Shown: piece by piece, positions 44,936-56,170 of the stretch
Layout: each line of letters opens with the position of its first letter
Position numbering within the stretch: position 1 is the first letter of the stretch
Origin: Massospora cicadina
Taxonomy: Eukaryota; Entomophthoromycota; Entomophthoromycetes; Entomophthorales; Entomophthoraceae
Reading direction: 5' to 3'
NCBI GenBank assembly: GCA_022478985.1
Contig: JAKSZP010000101.1
Coordinates: forward strand, 124,001-188,000
DNA length: 64,000 bases
Notes under the pieces: generated by a model
The model's input: only the letters and a program-made list of their open reading frames with translations
Told to the model about the DNA's origin: nothing
Databases searched by the model: none
Program-made: the position numbers and the translations under genes

Positions 44936-45916
44936 TGACCGCTTGATTGAGCCAAAGCTTAACAATGTCAATGCAATTGACGCCTGCTGCCCCAGCCTGG
45001 GTGGTGGTGCGCTGCCATCTGGCATCTTTTTGCCACCTCTAAAGCACTCCCAGGCTGGCTCTGCTAGCCCTCCCAACGCTATTAGGCGTTATATCCCCCT
45101 CAGGACTTGGCCCACCACCTTGCAAGCTCTCAGGTAGTGCTCCAGAGCTCTTTGGTGCTCCCACGGAACAATTTGCATTTCAGCCTCCAGGTCAAATATG
45201 GGAATCTCTTACCATATGCAAGTGTGGCCATCATCGAGATGGCCAAGGTGGTTTTCAAACCTGCTGGCTATATTGACTTCCGCCCCTTTAAGGTGTACTT
45301 TGACCTTGGCTTCCACTCTGAAGCTGATGCAGCAGCAGCAGTCAATCTGCAATTAAATTATAAAAAAATTCCTTTGCCCAATATTTGTGCCCAGCTTCCA
45401 GATGAGGCCATTTTGGTGGTCCAGTTCTCCGGGTTGCCCTGCTTCCTTTCTCCTGGACACCTCCACCATGAGCTCACAGAGGGTTTGGCCGTTTACAGCG
45501 CAGACGCCCGTGTTGCAATCTGTGGTGCCCCATGAGGAAGATCATCTGGCAGGCCCTTGCGCCTTTGCTACAATCCGCCCATTTTATCATGACACCCACC
45601 TCACGATTCTCCCCACTGTGATCAGTTTCGCCCCTGATCATCCTTTTTGGGCGTGTGTCAAAAACAGCCGCGCCCTCTGCCACTTGTGTTTTGAGCTTAA
45701 TCACTCAAAGTGAAAGTGCCCTATGGCTTCTGCTTCCGCCGCTTCCGCCACTCCCCTCTCTGGCGCCGCCCTGGTGGCTGCCTCACCCCAATTTTTCAAA
45801 TGGGGCGTGATCCTCCCGCCCCCAACCTCAGCAAAATCTGGCATGGCTTCCAAAGCTTCACCAATCAAAATTTTAAAAATTTTAAAAATTGGTCATTATA
45901 TGGTGCCCTGAGCTGA
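44936..45916 (+). pseudogene. F2 ORF1: gag-like protein with CCHC knuckle
   Basis: An early TGA follows MTA, and frames shift twice. The main open part 45107-45535 has VKYGNLLPYASVAIIEMAKV, PAGYIDFRPFKVYFDLGFHS, EADAAAAVNLQL, ILVVQFSGLPCFLSPGHLHH and ELTEGLAVYSADARVAI. The overlapping frame 45387-45713 continues with FAPDHPFWACVKNSRALCHL. The knuckle C-HL-C-FELN-H-SK*K-C is at 45678-45719 with one TGA. An Ala/Ser/Pro-rich tail runs to 45916. The fold blocks match F0, F1 and, more distantly, LINE1 and LINE2 ORF1. The expected role is RNA binding. Confidence 0.65.
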
Positions 45917-46178
45917 TGGCTGAAACAATTTTAGCTGAGCTGTCATGGTCAACAGCTTGCGGCCAATCAGGTGCTGCCAACCTGCCAACTACAGTGGCTG
46001 GGCCAGTACTAGCCAATTTCAATCCATTCAGAGCGCATAAATGAATTGATAATTTGGATCAGGCTTATAATGTTAAGCCTGATTTTGCTTTGGAGGAATT
46101 CTTCGTTGATCCTCTCAATTCACACCCCTGCTATTTTCGCCCTAAAAACGATTAACCAGTTTATAAAAATATAACAAA

Positions 46179-46577
46179 ATGGCATTTGAAGCCACTGATG
46201 CTCCTGCCAACACCCTACTATGCCATCAACTCCATGGGGCGATGGAACCCCTGGTTGAAGGTATTCCTATCCACAATTTCCCCAATGATTTTGAGGAAGA
46301 TGCAAAATATGAGATTGAGGAGCTTGCTTTTGGTGCAAGCCATGATAGCATCGATGTGGCAAAAACCTTTCTTTTTGACCCCAACTATCCCCAAACCCGC
46401 CAGCACATCAAGTCTTTTACTTGTGTGCCAGCTCTAATCACTTTCACTGAGCATCAACTTGCTCAATATGTTGAGGCTATATATACCTCTAGCCTCATAA
46501 ATGAAGAAAACCTGCAGCTATACCTCCTCATGCCCCATTTCGCTGATGCCCCTACCCCTATGTTGTCCGCCAGCTAA
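46179..46577 (+). CDS. F2 second ORF, 132 residues, unknown function
   Basis: An uninterrupted ATG-to-stop frame starting MAFEATDAPANTLLCHQLHG. The centre (DFEEDAKYEIEELAFGASHD, AKTFLFDPNYPQTRQHIKSF) is acidic and probably helical, followed by ITFTEHQLAQYVEAIYTSSL and NEENLQLYLLMPHF. No zinc finger, protease, nuclease or RT motif is visible, and I do not recognise the family. The frame is intact while the neighbouring ORF1 is broken. A decayed copy of the same frame is in F3 (40100-40380), so it belongs to the element family and is not a chance frame. Whether it is a separate protein or the C-terminal part of ORF1 after a lost fusion is open. Confidence 0.5.
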   Translation: MAFEATDAPANTLLCHQLHGAMEPLVEGIPIHNFPNDFEEDAKYEIEELAFGASHDSIDVAKTFLFDPNYPQTRQHIKSFTCVPALITFTEHQLAQYVEAIYTSSLINEENLQLYLLMPHFADAPTPMLSAS

Positions 46578-46767
46578 AGTGGGCGCCAGACAAAAGTTTA
46601 CCAAAAGTTTCCTTGCCTTCTGATATGGCTTCCTAGGCTGGTAACCTAGTGGCTATATTAGAAATTTTTTAATTCATATTAATCCCTTTGTTTGGCCCAT
46701 TTTGCAAATAAAGATGCGTGGCGGCTCCCCCTTTTGGGTTGTGCACCACTAGTGCTAAAAAAATAAA

Positions 46768-46779
46768 AAACTTGGAATT
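46768..46779. repeat. Possible target-site duplication of F2 (3' side)
   Basis: AAACTTGGAATT, the imperfect partner of 44861-44872, right after the A-rich tail. Confidence 0.45.
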
Positions 46780-47739
46780 TTACTAGATACTGGCCATATA
46801 AAGGAATATGAAAGTGCGTGGATCAATCTTATTTCACTACTAGGATCTTATAGCTCGTTGCCACTGAGTTTTGGAATTATATATTGTCTAACCCAGCTAT
46901 TTTTTACTACCATAAAGAAATTAGTTAATTAATGAGACATTTTCTAATAAAGGAATTTGGGCATAAAGGCCAACCTTGATGAGAATACGTTATAAATATT
47001 TGAACAATACCTTCCGCTTAGTTACAATAAGAATGAAACCCAGCACAAATCTCAAACTCCTTTTTTGTCAAACTTGTGCATATAAAGGAATGGTCTCTAT
47101 TGGATATCAAAAAAGATGAATGTGCATCTTAATTTTCCCGGCCAAAGCTTAGAATCAAACAGAATTCCACTGCAATTTGGATGGAGTTTAACTATGGCAC
47201 CTGGCTATTAAGCCCTCATGGGAACAGATATTGTAGTAAAACCTGATAGTTTTAATGATTGATTCTTCCTCCACACCACCATTCTAAAAAGGATCTTGTT
47301 TCTTCACCTAATTTTATCTATAATAGCAAGGTAAAAATAAGGTGTAAATGATAAACTTATATTTTTCACCTTATCCACTAATCTGACATCAACTCATCAA
47401 TGTTTCCCTATACTTACATTGAGCATTGAAGTAGTTAGCAATAATTGTTCATGCAAGTTTTATAACCCTTCAATAGTATGTTTAGATTAATAACCACATT
47501 AAACACTTTAAACTCAACACATCATTAACATCTAACTTTTGAGGAAACTAACTAACCAAGTAAATAATAAAAAGGGATTACAACCATGACTGGACTTATG
47601 ACATCCCACTCTGAATAGCTAAGCTGACCCTAATTTTATTTTGTTCCTTTATTTTTGAATAAGTGTTAGAGAATGTTGCAATTTAAACTGACCAACCATA
47701 TGAATATATAGTTGTAAAGTTTTATTTTTATGTGTTCAT
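46780..47739. other. AT-rich non-coding stretch, probably element J interior
   Basis: No protein block was recognised. It lies between the F2 insertion and the right J repeat. Confidence 0.35.
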
Positions 47740-48930
47740 TGTTAAGAGATCTTGATCAGTTACCTTGCCTCTGCGCCAGCATTTATCTAAATAATTAACT
47801 TACCATTGATTTACTAAACCGCCTCCCAAATAAATATTGCTTTGTTTTATTTTTCCCTCACGGTTTTGTCAACCTTTAAAATCAGGTCATCATGATTTTC
47901 TGTTTAGCCGCATTGTTTGATAACACTGGACAACACAAATTTTGGTTTTTGTTTGTTACAAAGATGATAACAGCTAAACTTTATAGAATATTTGACGCTT
48001 TTTTAAGTATGTAAATGGTTTCTTTCTATTGGGCATAATTTTTTTGTATTTTCCATTTTTTGAAATCGTTTAAGATACATGCATGCAATTTCAACATACC
48101 TAAAATCTGCCTTGTTTTATTTTCTGTACTAGTGTTATTGTGTTGACATATTAATATTAGTTGTCATGGATATTAATGAACTGAAATAAATTAGTAGTTA
48201 AACGGTTTTTCTAGAAAGATAAATTCTGCAAAAAGTCAAATTATATTATTTCATATATTGCACTTGCATAGTTCATGCCCATGTACTTTTTAGAGAAGTA
48301 AGAAGGGCAATTGCAAAAAATTGAGGCTGATAGGGAATTTCTAACTTCATATTTGGAATCAGTGCTCAACAGTACATAAAATTTAGCAAATAATAACCAT
48401 GTAACAATATCATTGTTGTCCAGTGTAATAATACTATTAAATTAAAAAAATCTTTTGATACCCAATGGTGTAAAACCTGATTTATTAGTTTACATCAATT
48501 TACCTTGCCCCTGTTGCTGATGAGAATTAGAGCACTTATTATTGTAATACCTCCTTTTGGCTCAGTTCTTCCAAAAAAATCATTGCTTTTAGTTTTATTA
48601 TTATCCTAGCCTCTCATCTGTGACAAGTCATAATAGGCTAATTGCTAAAATCTTTCAGTGACCCGCAGACTAGACACTAGTTCTCTGTCTTTTTTATATC
48701 TTATGCAAAAGACCTGAAATTTTATGTGCTACAAAGTTATCATTATTTTCATTGATAGGAGCCATAGGATTTATTGGAGCTTATTATGAATGGAATTCCA
48801 TTTGGAACTGGGATTTAGTTCTGCTAGTAGCTAAATTTAAGCCTACACACAACCATGACTACAGACTCATAAGCCCTCAAGCCATAATCATAAATAGATA
48901 GAACTGTAATCTTTATTTTACTTTGTTAGT
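47740..48930 (+). repeat. Diverged repeat J, right copy or copies
   Basis: TTACCTTGCCTCTGCGCCAG near 47760 and CAATTTACCTTGCCCCTG near 48490 both echo 42345. The segment 48680-48890 aligns with 42765-42990 (GATAGGAGCCATAGGATTTA, TTCTGCTAGTAGCTAAATTT). Possibly two tandem or overlapping copies are present. Element D inserted at its right edge. Confidence 0.4.
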
Positions 48931-48948
48931 AAAAGAACCTTTTGCAAT

Positions 48949-49368
48949 TGTTAATTCTTGGTGTAAAGGCTTAATTCCGCCAAGTTGGTTTTCACAGGGT
49001 ATTAGCCACTGAGCAACCAATTCAAACAATATGAAGATCGCCAACTCTAATAACCAGATAAATGATATATGGAGCAATTGCCCTAACAGAAAAAGACCTC
49101 CTCCTCAATCCTCTGTTCAACTCTTTAATCTTGGTTCCCCAATCTGAATGCATCCTCAGCTTGGTAGTCTCCTATTTGTTTTCACTTTTCTAGGAGTTTT
49201 CATCTATCTTGAAATCTCAGCATAATTCCCTTGATTTTCTGAATGGTCAACACTTCAATCAATTTACTTCTCATATACCTTTGCCATAAATCTTAAGACT
49301 TGTCTCAATTTCCACTCCAATCCGCCAGTATGTGTAGCATATCATCCAGTCATATCAACTTCTTGACA
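48949..49368 (-). repeat. Element D 3' LTR
   Basis: 420 bp, TGTTAATTCTTG to ATCAACTTCTTGACA on the plus strand. It aligns along its whole length with 55745-56165 (AAGACCTCCTCCTCAATCCT, TCCAATCCGCCAGTATGTGT). The internal side continues TTACCCCCTTTGAC, a purine tract on the element strand. Confidence 0.88.
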
Positions 49369-49439
49369 TTACCCCCTTTGACTGGATGATATGCTCTTAC
49401 TGCTTATATGCTTGAAGGAACTTCATGTGATCTCAGTTG

Positions 49440-52400
49440 ATAATCTGACCTCCTCAGGTTCCTTAATGGTGTAGACTTCCATGCCAGTCCTCTCAATTAT
49501 CTCAAACGACCCAGCCCAGATGTTAGATAGATTATTTTCCGTCCAAATCCGTGCTGGTCATGGAATATGACATGATCTCCTACAGTGAACAGTGGAAGTT
49601 TGCTCCACCTTTTCTGTTTGGCCACCTGATCGCAAATCTTCTTAGTCAAACTGGTGGAATAGCCTTCCATTTGTAGCTTGATCAGCGTTTCCATAAGGGT
49701 CCTCAAATAATGCTGAGGGTCCACACCACCAGTGTCCTCTACACATGAGTAAAGCAGGGCAGGCAGAGCCAGATGTTGACCATGCAACAGTTGGAAAGGG
49801 CTCAAACCAGTTGACAAAGGATAGCTGATATTATACGCAAACAAAACTGTAGGTAGGAGGGTACCCCATTCTGAGGGTCAATCCTTTACCAATTTACATA
49901 GTATGTTCACTAGGGTTCTGTTGACCAGTTCCACCATTTCATTTGATTCTGGATAATATGTGGTGGTTAAAACCCCGCGGATCGCCACCAACTCATTCAA
50001 CTTGGGAAAGATGTGTAGAGTGAAATTGGTTCCGTTGTCCATTAGAATAAACTGAAGGCATCCATGTCACTGTATAACGCACTTCATAATAAACTTTACA
50101 GTAGTGACCTCTCACAAATCATTAATGGCCCTGGCCTCCACCCGTCTGGTCAAATGATCAATTGTGATGATTATATACTTGGATCGATTGGCGCTAGTTG
50201 GCAAAGGTCCCACTATATCAAGGGAAATGGTGTGCCATGCAAACTGGGGCTTAACCAGCTGGTATGTGGTCTTCTTGTGGAATGGATTTTCCACTTGGCA
50301 CTGATGGCAATAACTTACCATTTTTAATACATTGTAATGCATGCTCTCCCAGTAGTATCAGGGTTGCAAAAACTCCAATGTTTTCCACGATCCTCCATGT
50401 CCTACCACCTGATGGGCATTCATAATAATTGCAGGTCTAGCGGAAGGTTTAGGGAAACTCAGTTTTGAGTCTTAGATCCACTTATATAGTTCCCTCTCAC
50501 ATAGGAAAGTATCCTGCCTAAGCCCATCTAGTACCTTGATTAATTGCAGCAGTTTGTCATGATATTTGTTCACCCTCATATTCCTGTACATAATGTTGGC
50601 TAAATCCATCGTGATAGCAACTGTTCGTAGTTGGGAAAGACAATCTGCATTTTGCTGTTTTGCTCCAAGTTGATGCATAATCTCAAAATCGTACACCTGG
50701 AGCTTTAGTTTATAATGCGCAAGCTGTCCTTCTGGTTCATGCAGATTCTGCAACCAGCACAAGGAAGCGTGATATGTCACTACTAGGACTTTTACCCTAT
50801 GTAGATATACCTGAAACTGTTTGTATGTGTAAATCACCACCAAACACTCCCACTCGGTCATGGTGTAGTTTTTTTGTGACCGTTCAAGCTTTGACTACAA
50901 AATGCAAAAGGATGCTCCACACCGTCGTCATCCTTCTGGGATAGTACTGCCCCTATAGCAGAGAGGGATGCATCCGTTTTTACAATGAATTGTTTATCAA
51001 AGTTAGGATATTTTAAAATGGGTGCACTTGCTAAAGCAGTTCATAACACATTGAAAGCGTTTTAGCATTGTTCAACCTAATTGAAAGAGGCATTTTTCTT
51101 TAGCAACTCTTAAAGTGGTGCCCTGATGCAACTGAAGTTGGGAATGGACTGTTGGTAGTATCAGACCATGCCCATAAACACTTGAAAATCCCGTTTTTAC
51201 CTGGGCTAGTCATCTTGCTTATTGCTTTCACCTTTGCCAGCTGCGGTTTAAGCCCTTTTGAATCCACTATAAACCTGAGGTATTCCAATTGGACTTTTAA
51301 AAAAATGACACTTCCACAGCTTAATTTTAATATTAGCATTAGCGAGGTGATGGAACACTTGCTCCAAGTGGGTAAGGTGCTCTATAAACGTCTGCAAAAA
51401 CACATTGATATCATCAAGGTAAACTAAGATGCAGGACAGCTTTAAGTCACTTAAAATCGTATCCATGGCATGCTGGAACGCAGCGGGGCATTACACAAAC
51501 CTTGTGGCATGTGTGTAGGCTGGAATAACCCCTTCAAAGTGATGATAGCGCATTTCTCCTGTTCCACCGATGGCAATTCAATCTTCCAATACCCCAAGAT
51601 CAGATCCATAGCGGAAAAATAATTTTCCCTGCCTAATTGGTCCAAGTTGTCATTAATCCGCAAAAGAGGGTAAAAATCCTTTTTTGTTACACTATTGAGC
51701 TTGTGATAGTCGATGACCACCCTATTTATGCCATCTTTTTTCTTTACAATGATCACCGGTGATGCCCATAGACTGTTTGATGGCTCTAGCATCCCTTGTA
51801 CAATAATTTTATCTACCTCATCAGAGACAACCTCTTCTGCCGCCTTTGATTGTTTAATAGGCCGTGATCAAATGTGAGGGTGATCCCCCATATCTATATA
51901 ATGTACCACCCCTTGAGCGCACCCAAATTATGATAATCATGTGTGAAATATACCAGTATTTTTCAAATAACACTATAGCCTTGTCCTTCTGTTCCGCTGA
52001 TAATTTAATTATTGCTTCCCACAGAACCACTGTCAATACACTGAATGATGAATTTGTGGTAGTCTGAGATCCTCCCATGATCTGAAATCATGAATATGGC
52101 AAACTTCCTCCATGGGAGATAATTGTAGGTAAGCCACCACTTGGTGCCGCTGGATCATTATTGTCTCCTATTGTAAATTCGCTAGCAGTACCTTCACCTC
52201 CCCCTTCCCAGGGAGTAGTAGCCCTGGAGCCACATGTGGTTCAAGTCATGAGTTCTGGTGAGGCCCCATAATTTCCCCATATAGCCCTTTAGGGATGTCA
52301 ATTTCAAGATCAGTTCCTACCATGTATTGGTGTCCAGACGGTAGGCTCAAAGTGCTTGCAGCTCAAAGAGGAATCTTTTTATACTCATATTTCTGATTGA

Positions 52401-52900
52401 GAAGGGCTCTGGTTAACCGCTTCATTTGCTGAATATAAAACAGGAATCACTCCATCGCTGTATGCTAGATTGATTTGACTAGAGTGGAATGGATCTGTTG
52501 GGATTCCACTAGAGGTAAAATAAATGGGGATCTGTTGTCACAAAATTTAAGAGTTTTCCCCACCGTATTTATCTCAACACCAAATTTCTTCATAAATGCC
52601 GCGCCAATTAACATGTTATAGTTATTGTTTGGTAGAATTACCTCTGGAGTGAAAGCCCTGACTGACCCAAATCATAAAGGCAACGCACTATATGCTCCTT
52701 CAGACACATTGATATGTTCCACATGGTCGCATATACTACTTGGTGTTCCACATCCAGTTTCAACAGAAGCTTAGCCACCAACCTGGTAGAAATTATATTT
52801 TTACAGGGGCCCCCATGTCTATGATAGCACGGATTTTTGTGTTTTATATGAAAATGTCACAGTAAGTGCACTACGAGTAATAAGAACCATCAGTGTTTAT
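49440..52900 (-). pseudogene. Element D pol: protease, RT, RNase H, integrase
   Basis: Protease near 52790-52840: KIRAIIDMGAPVKI, in which the usual DSGAP reads DMGAP. RT 51792-51451: LEPSNSLWASPVIIVKKKDG, RVVIDYHKLNSVTKKDFYPL, YFSAMDLILGYWKIELP and HMPQGLCNAP. 51466-51248: catalytic ILVYLDDINVFLQTF. RNase H 50861-50472: MTEWECLVVIYTYKQFQVYL and IMHQLGAKQQNADCLSQL. Integrase: CHQCQVENPFHKKTTYQLV then ISLDIVGPLPTS and YIIITIDHLTRRVEARAI (50342-50112). C-terminal 49844-49497: ISYPLSTGLSPFQLLHGQ, VDPQHYLRTLMETLIKLQME, VGDHVIFHDQHG. Numerous stops make it dead. Confidence 0.85.
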
Positions 52901-53339
52901 TACATGGGCATCCAAAGGCTTTTTGTTGCTCAGAAAGGAGGAAATGCCCATGCCAACATGCGGATACTATATAGCGATTTTCTCAACCATAATTGCTACG
53001 TTAACCCCTACTAAAGAGGCAATATCCATTGAGTGATCCGAGTTCTCATGCCAGTTTGTTCCAGGATCTGCCACGCATATAGCTTCTGCACATCCTGGCG
53101 GAACTCAGAGCTTGGGGGTGAATAATCATTCTCTGGAATGAAAGCAGGAGTATCTGAAGGAAAATGTTAATATAGCAAATCGTCCAGCTGAGTTCCAAAT
53201 CCTACACAAAGAGATGCTTGGTAATTGTTAGGGACAATTGAATTGGACTTAGCGGAGGTAGAGCATCCCATCTCTACTCTGCTTGAGCTTTTCCCTGCTC
53301 AATATTCTCAATTGGCATCACATACTCCTGCAGTTTGCC

Positions 53340-55670
53340 AGGACAATTGCTCACGTAATGCCCTTTTTATCCGTACAGGAAGCAAGTATTCATAAAAGGT
53401 TATATATATAACTTGCAGCAGGAGTACCAGTTCAAAAATTGACAGTATTATTCTAAGGTCGTGGACGACCTGTGAAGCGTACATAGGCCAAAAAGGACCA
53501 ACTGGTTTGTAAGATGGACGAATATGTTCCAGCAGTTAGATAGCTCAGTTGCTGCGGCCCATATCCCAAAGATTATGGTGCAGCAACAGCAGGGGTCTTT
53601 TGGGCTACATTATGATTGCTGATCGTGGCGGAGAGTTGACATAAGGTGTCCAAGATTGAAATAATTCCCGCATCTTCATCCAAAACATGATAATAGCATT
53701 ATGTAATTTCTGATATGGTTTGAAAGCCACCAACATCGCTATATCAACATTTTTGGAAGAAAAAAGTTAGCTTCAAGTAACACATGTGCTTCCGCTGAGA
53801 ATCATTCACCAAATTCTAGCAGGGACTCGTTTTGGTGGAACTGTACAGTAAGAAAGTTGTCCTTTTGTTGGGCCATCTTGGCCGCGCCCCCAAACATCTG
53901 GAGAATAGTTGCTTTCTAATTCTTCGTAAGATACTAAGCTATTTGGAAGGTAGCAGGTAACTTGATCAGCGCTTTCCACGTCCAAAGCGGACAGCAACAG
54001 TTTCACTTTCCATCAATCAGAAGCCCCTTCCACAGAAAATTCTAATTGCTTAAGGTAACTGTGCAGATTCCCATCATGACTGAAGGAAAGTGATTTCTTG
54101 ATTGAAACAGCTTACAATTGCTCCAGGCTCCAGCTCCGAGGAACAGTCAAATTGGGTTCTGAGTGACTAGGGGAATCACCCCTTGTGAACTATCAAATGG
54201 ATGGGTGGATGGAATTTAAAACGCTGAAATGAACTCTGAAGAAGTAGTATCACTTGAGGGTCCATCACAACTCCTGAGAGATATTAGTCAGCTATTCATA
54301 CCGTTATTCCCACAAATCACCACTAACTTCACTACTTTACCCAGCTCCGGCGTGCTCAGCAAAATTTTCGTTGATTAGCTGTTCCATTTTAACCAAATAG
54401 CATCTACACCGTCCATCCTGAAATAACCGTTGCAGCATCTCATATTAATGTTGCAACTCCCAATGGAATTCCCACTCATCATCCAGTTTCCACTCCACTG
54501 CCTGTAGTTGCAAGAGGACATCCTCCATTTTGTTTTGCATTCTTTCATGCTGCCTGATAGCACTACCCGCTTGTTGATTAGCATCATTTATTTGGGTAAT
54601 GAGGGTGGCTTGTTCTCGCTCCAATTCCTCATTGGCCTGTCAAAGGGTATCAGGTTGTATTTGCATGTCCGCATACTCTCTCATATCACAGATTGGAAGA
54701 GGAATGGCTTGACTGCACTCAGCCTGGCCAATAACTTCCAATTTGTAACCCAATGTATTAGCTGTTGATATTTGGGGGATGTCAACCAAAGGATGAGCGT
54801 GTTATCTGTCATCCGCTGTTTAATCTACTCAATGCAAAGTTGGCTAAATTCTGCTGCTATGGAACCAACATGATCCATCACTCGCCGTTCCATCAGTGTT
54901 ATCCTTTCCCTAATCTGAGCTATCATGGCAACAAGCGCTTCCACTCATTCGCTAGGTCCATCATAAAGCGCTCAGTATTGCTTCCAAACGTTGTTACATC
55001 CTGAATCCATTCCGCCAATAGGCTATGCTGATCCAACAGTTCTCAAATCACCAGGGGTAACTCTAGATTCAACAGTGGCACCAAGATGTTGAACTGACGG
55101 CAGACATCCCCAACACAATGGTCCATCTGTACCAGTGCCCCATGCACCTCTGAAAAAGAGCAATCAAGGCGGTCAAGCAGTAGGCGAGTATTGTTCTGCT
55201 GGGCTTGAACAAACCGCATTAATCTCCAATCTCAATATTGTGGCAAGCCAGCACACAGTAGCTGGTGGATAAATGGTTGCACATAAGCAACTATATACTC
55301 CTCTTTTCCGTGGGTACTAAGACGATGAGACAACCCCATTGTATCACGTCCAGATAGGACATATACAAAGCATAGCAGTTTTCTTGGTCTCGTAGATTGT
55401 AAAACAAACTCAAGGCATGCTCCCCCACTTCATCTTTGTAGAGTCAATACCCCTGCAAAAACTATTCCATGATGTCATGCAGCTGCTGAGGGGTCACATT
55501 TGAGGAGCAACCTTGTTAGTTAGCCATCAACTCAGGACAGTTTTCTAATTTCAAATTGACCATAACATCTTCATCACCTGGCTCAGTTACTGTAAATAGT
55601 ACTGGTTCGTTGCTATGTTCTTCTTGTGCTTCCTCAGCATATTGCGCTTGAAAGCTGATCATGTTTTTAT
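53340..55670 (-). pseudogene. Element D gag relic
   Basis: The reading frame is badly broken, but one frame shows a long heptad-rich N-terminal region: ANEWKRLLP, NDANQQAGSAIRQHERMQNK and MEDVLLQLQAVEWKLDDEWE around 54360-54970. The knuckle near 53340-53390 reads C-FL-Y-G*KG-H-YVSN-C, a CCHC motif with the second Cys changed to Tyr. A coiled-coil N-terminus ahead of capsid is also seen in B and E. Confidence 0.6.
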
Positions 55671-55727
55671 AACAAATGAGGGCTTACCATTTTACCCAGC
55701 ATCAGTAAATACAGTTGACTAGTGCCC

Positions 55728-55743
55728 CCTTTAGTGAGCATCA
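55728..55743 (-). promoter_or_regulatory. Element D primer binding site
   Basis: The minus strand reads TGATGCTCACTAAAGG one base inside the 5' LTR, against TGTTGCTCACTACAAGG in element A. The common ancestor was probably TGGTGCTCACTA, which would pair with a tRNA ending in TAGTGAGCACCA. Confidence 0.5.
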
Positions 55744-55744
55744 C

Positions 55745-56165
55745 TGTTGATTCTTGGCATAAAGGCTTGATTCCGCCAAGTCAGTTTACACATGGCATTA
55801 GCCACTGAGCAACCAAATCAGACGATATGAAGATTGGTTACTTTAATAAAACCTGATAAATGATATATGGAGCAATCGCCTGACAGAATAAGACCTCCTC
55901 CTCAATCCTCCGTTCAACTCTTTAAATCTTGGTTCCCCAAGCTGGATGCATCTTTGGATTGGTAGTCTCCTATTCGTTTTCCCTTTTCTAGGAGTTCTCA
56001 TCTATCTCAAAATCTCAGCGTAATTCCCTCAATTCATCAAATGGTTGACACTTCATTTGATTTACTTCTCATACACCTTTTCTGTCAATCTTGAGAATTT
56101 CCTGATTCCCACTCCAATCCGCCAGTATGTGTAGTGTATCATCCATTCATATCAACTTCTTGACA
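55745..56165 (-). repeat. Element D 5' LTR
   Basis: 421 bp, TGTTGATTCTTGG to CAACTTCTTGACA on the plus strand. It is the partner of 48949-49368. Confidence 0.88.
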
Positions 56166-56170
56166 GTAAT

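Larger units (their letters stand above)
44873..46767 (+). mobile_element. F2: ORF1-only LINE derivative with an extra small ORF
   Basis: A 1.9 kb plus-strand element. Its 5' end (TCTTTCTTTTGCTTTGACAC) resembles the LINE1 5' end (CTCTTTCTGCTAAGCATCAC). Its last about 60 nt, AATAAAGATG, CTCCCCCTTTTGGGTTG and CCACTAGTGCTAAAAAAA, match LINE1's 3' end. Between them lie a gag-like ORF1 (44936-45916) and a 132-codon frame (46179-46577), but no endonuclease or RT. A 12 bp near-repeat flanks it. It looks like a non-autonomous LINE comparable in layout to ORF1-only LINEs known elsewhere, probably dependent on a LINE1-type ORF2. That dependence is inference from the shared 3' end. Confidence 0.65.
48949..56165 (-). 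mobile_element. Gypsy-type LTR retrotransposon D
   Basis: A 7.2 kb minus-strand element: 3' LTR 48949-49368, purine tract, pol 49440-52900, gag 53340-55670, PBS 55728-55743, 5' LTR 55745-56165. The flanks GCAAT (48944-48948) and GTAAT (56166-56170) fit a 5 bp target-site duplication with one C-to-T change. LTRs are clearly similar but differ at many sites, so the insertion is old. Integrase and RT are related to element B. Confidence 0.88.

Noticed and set aside
45865..45895. Short AATTTTAAA tandem repeat
   Set aside because: Two short units in an AT-rich tail; no evidence of function or of a longer array.
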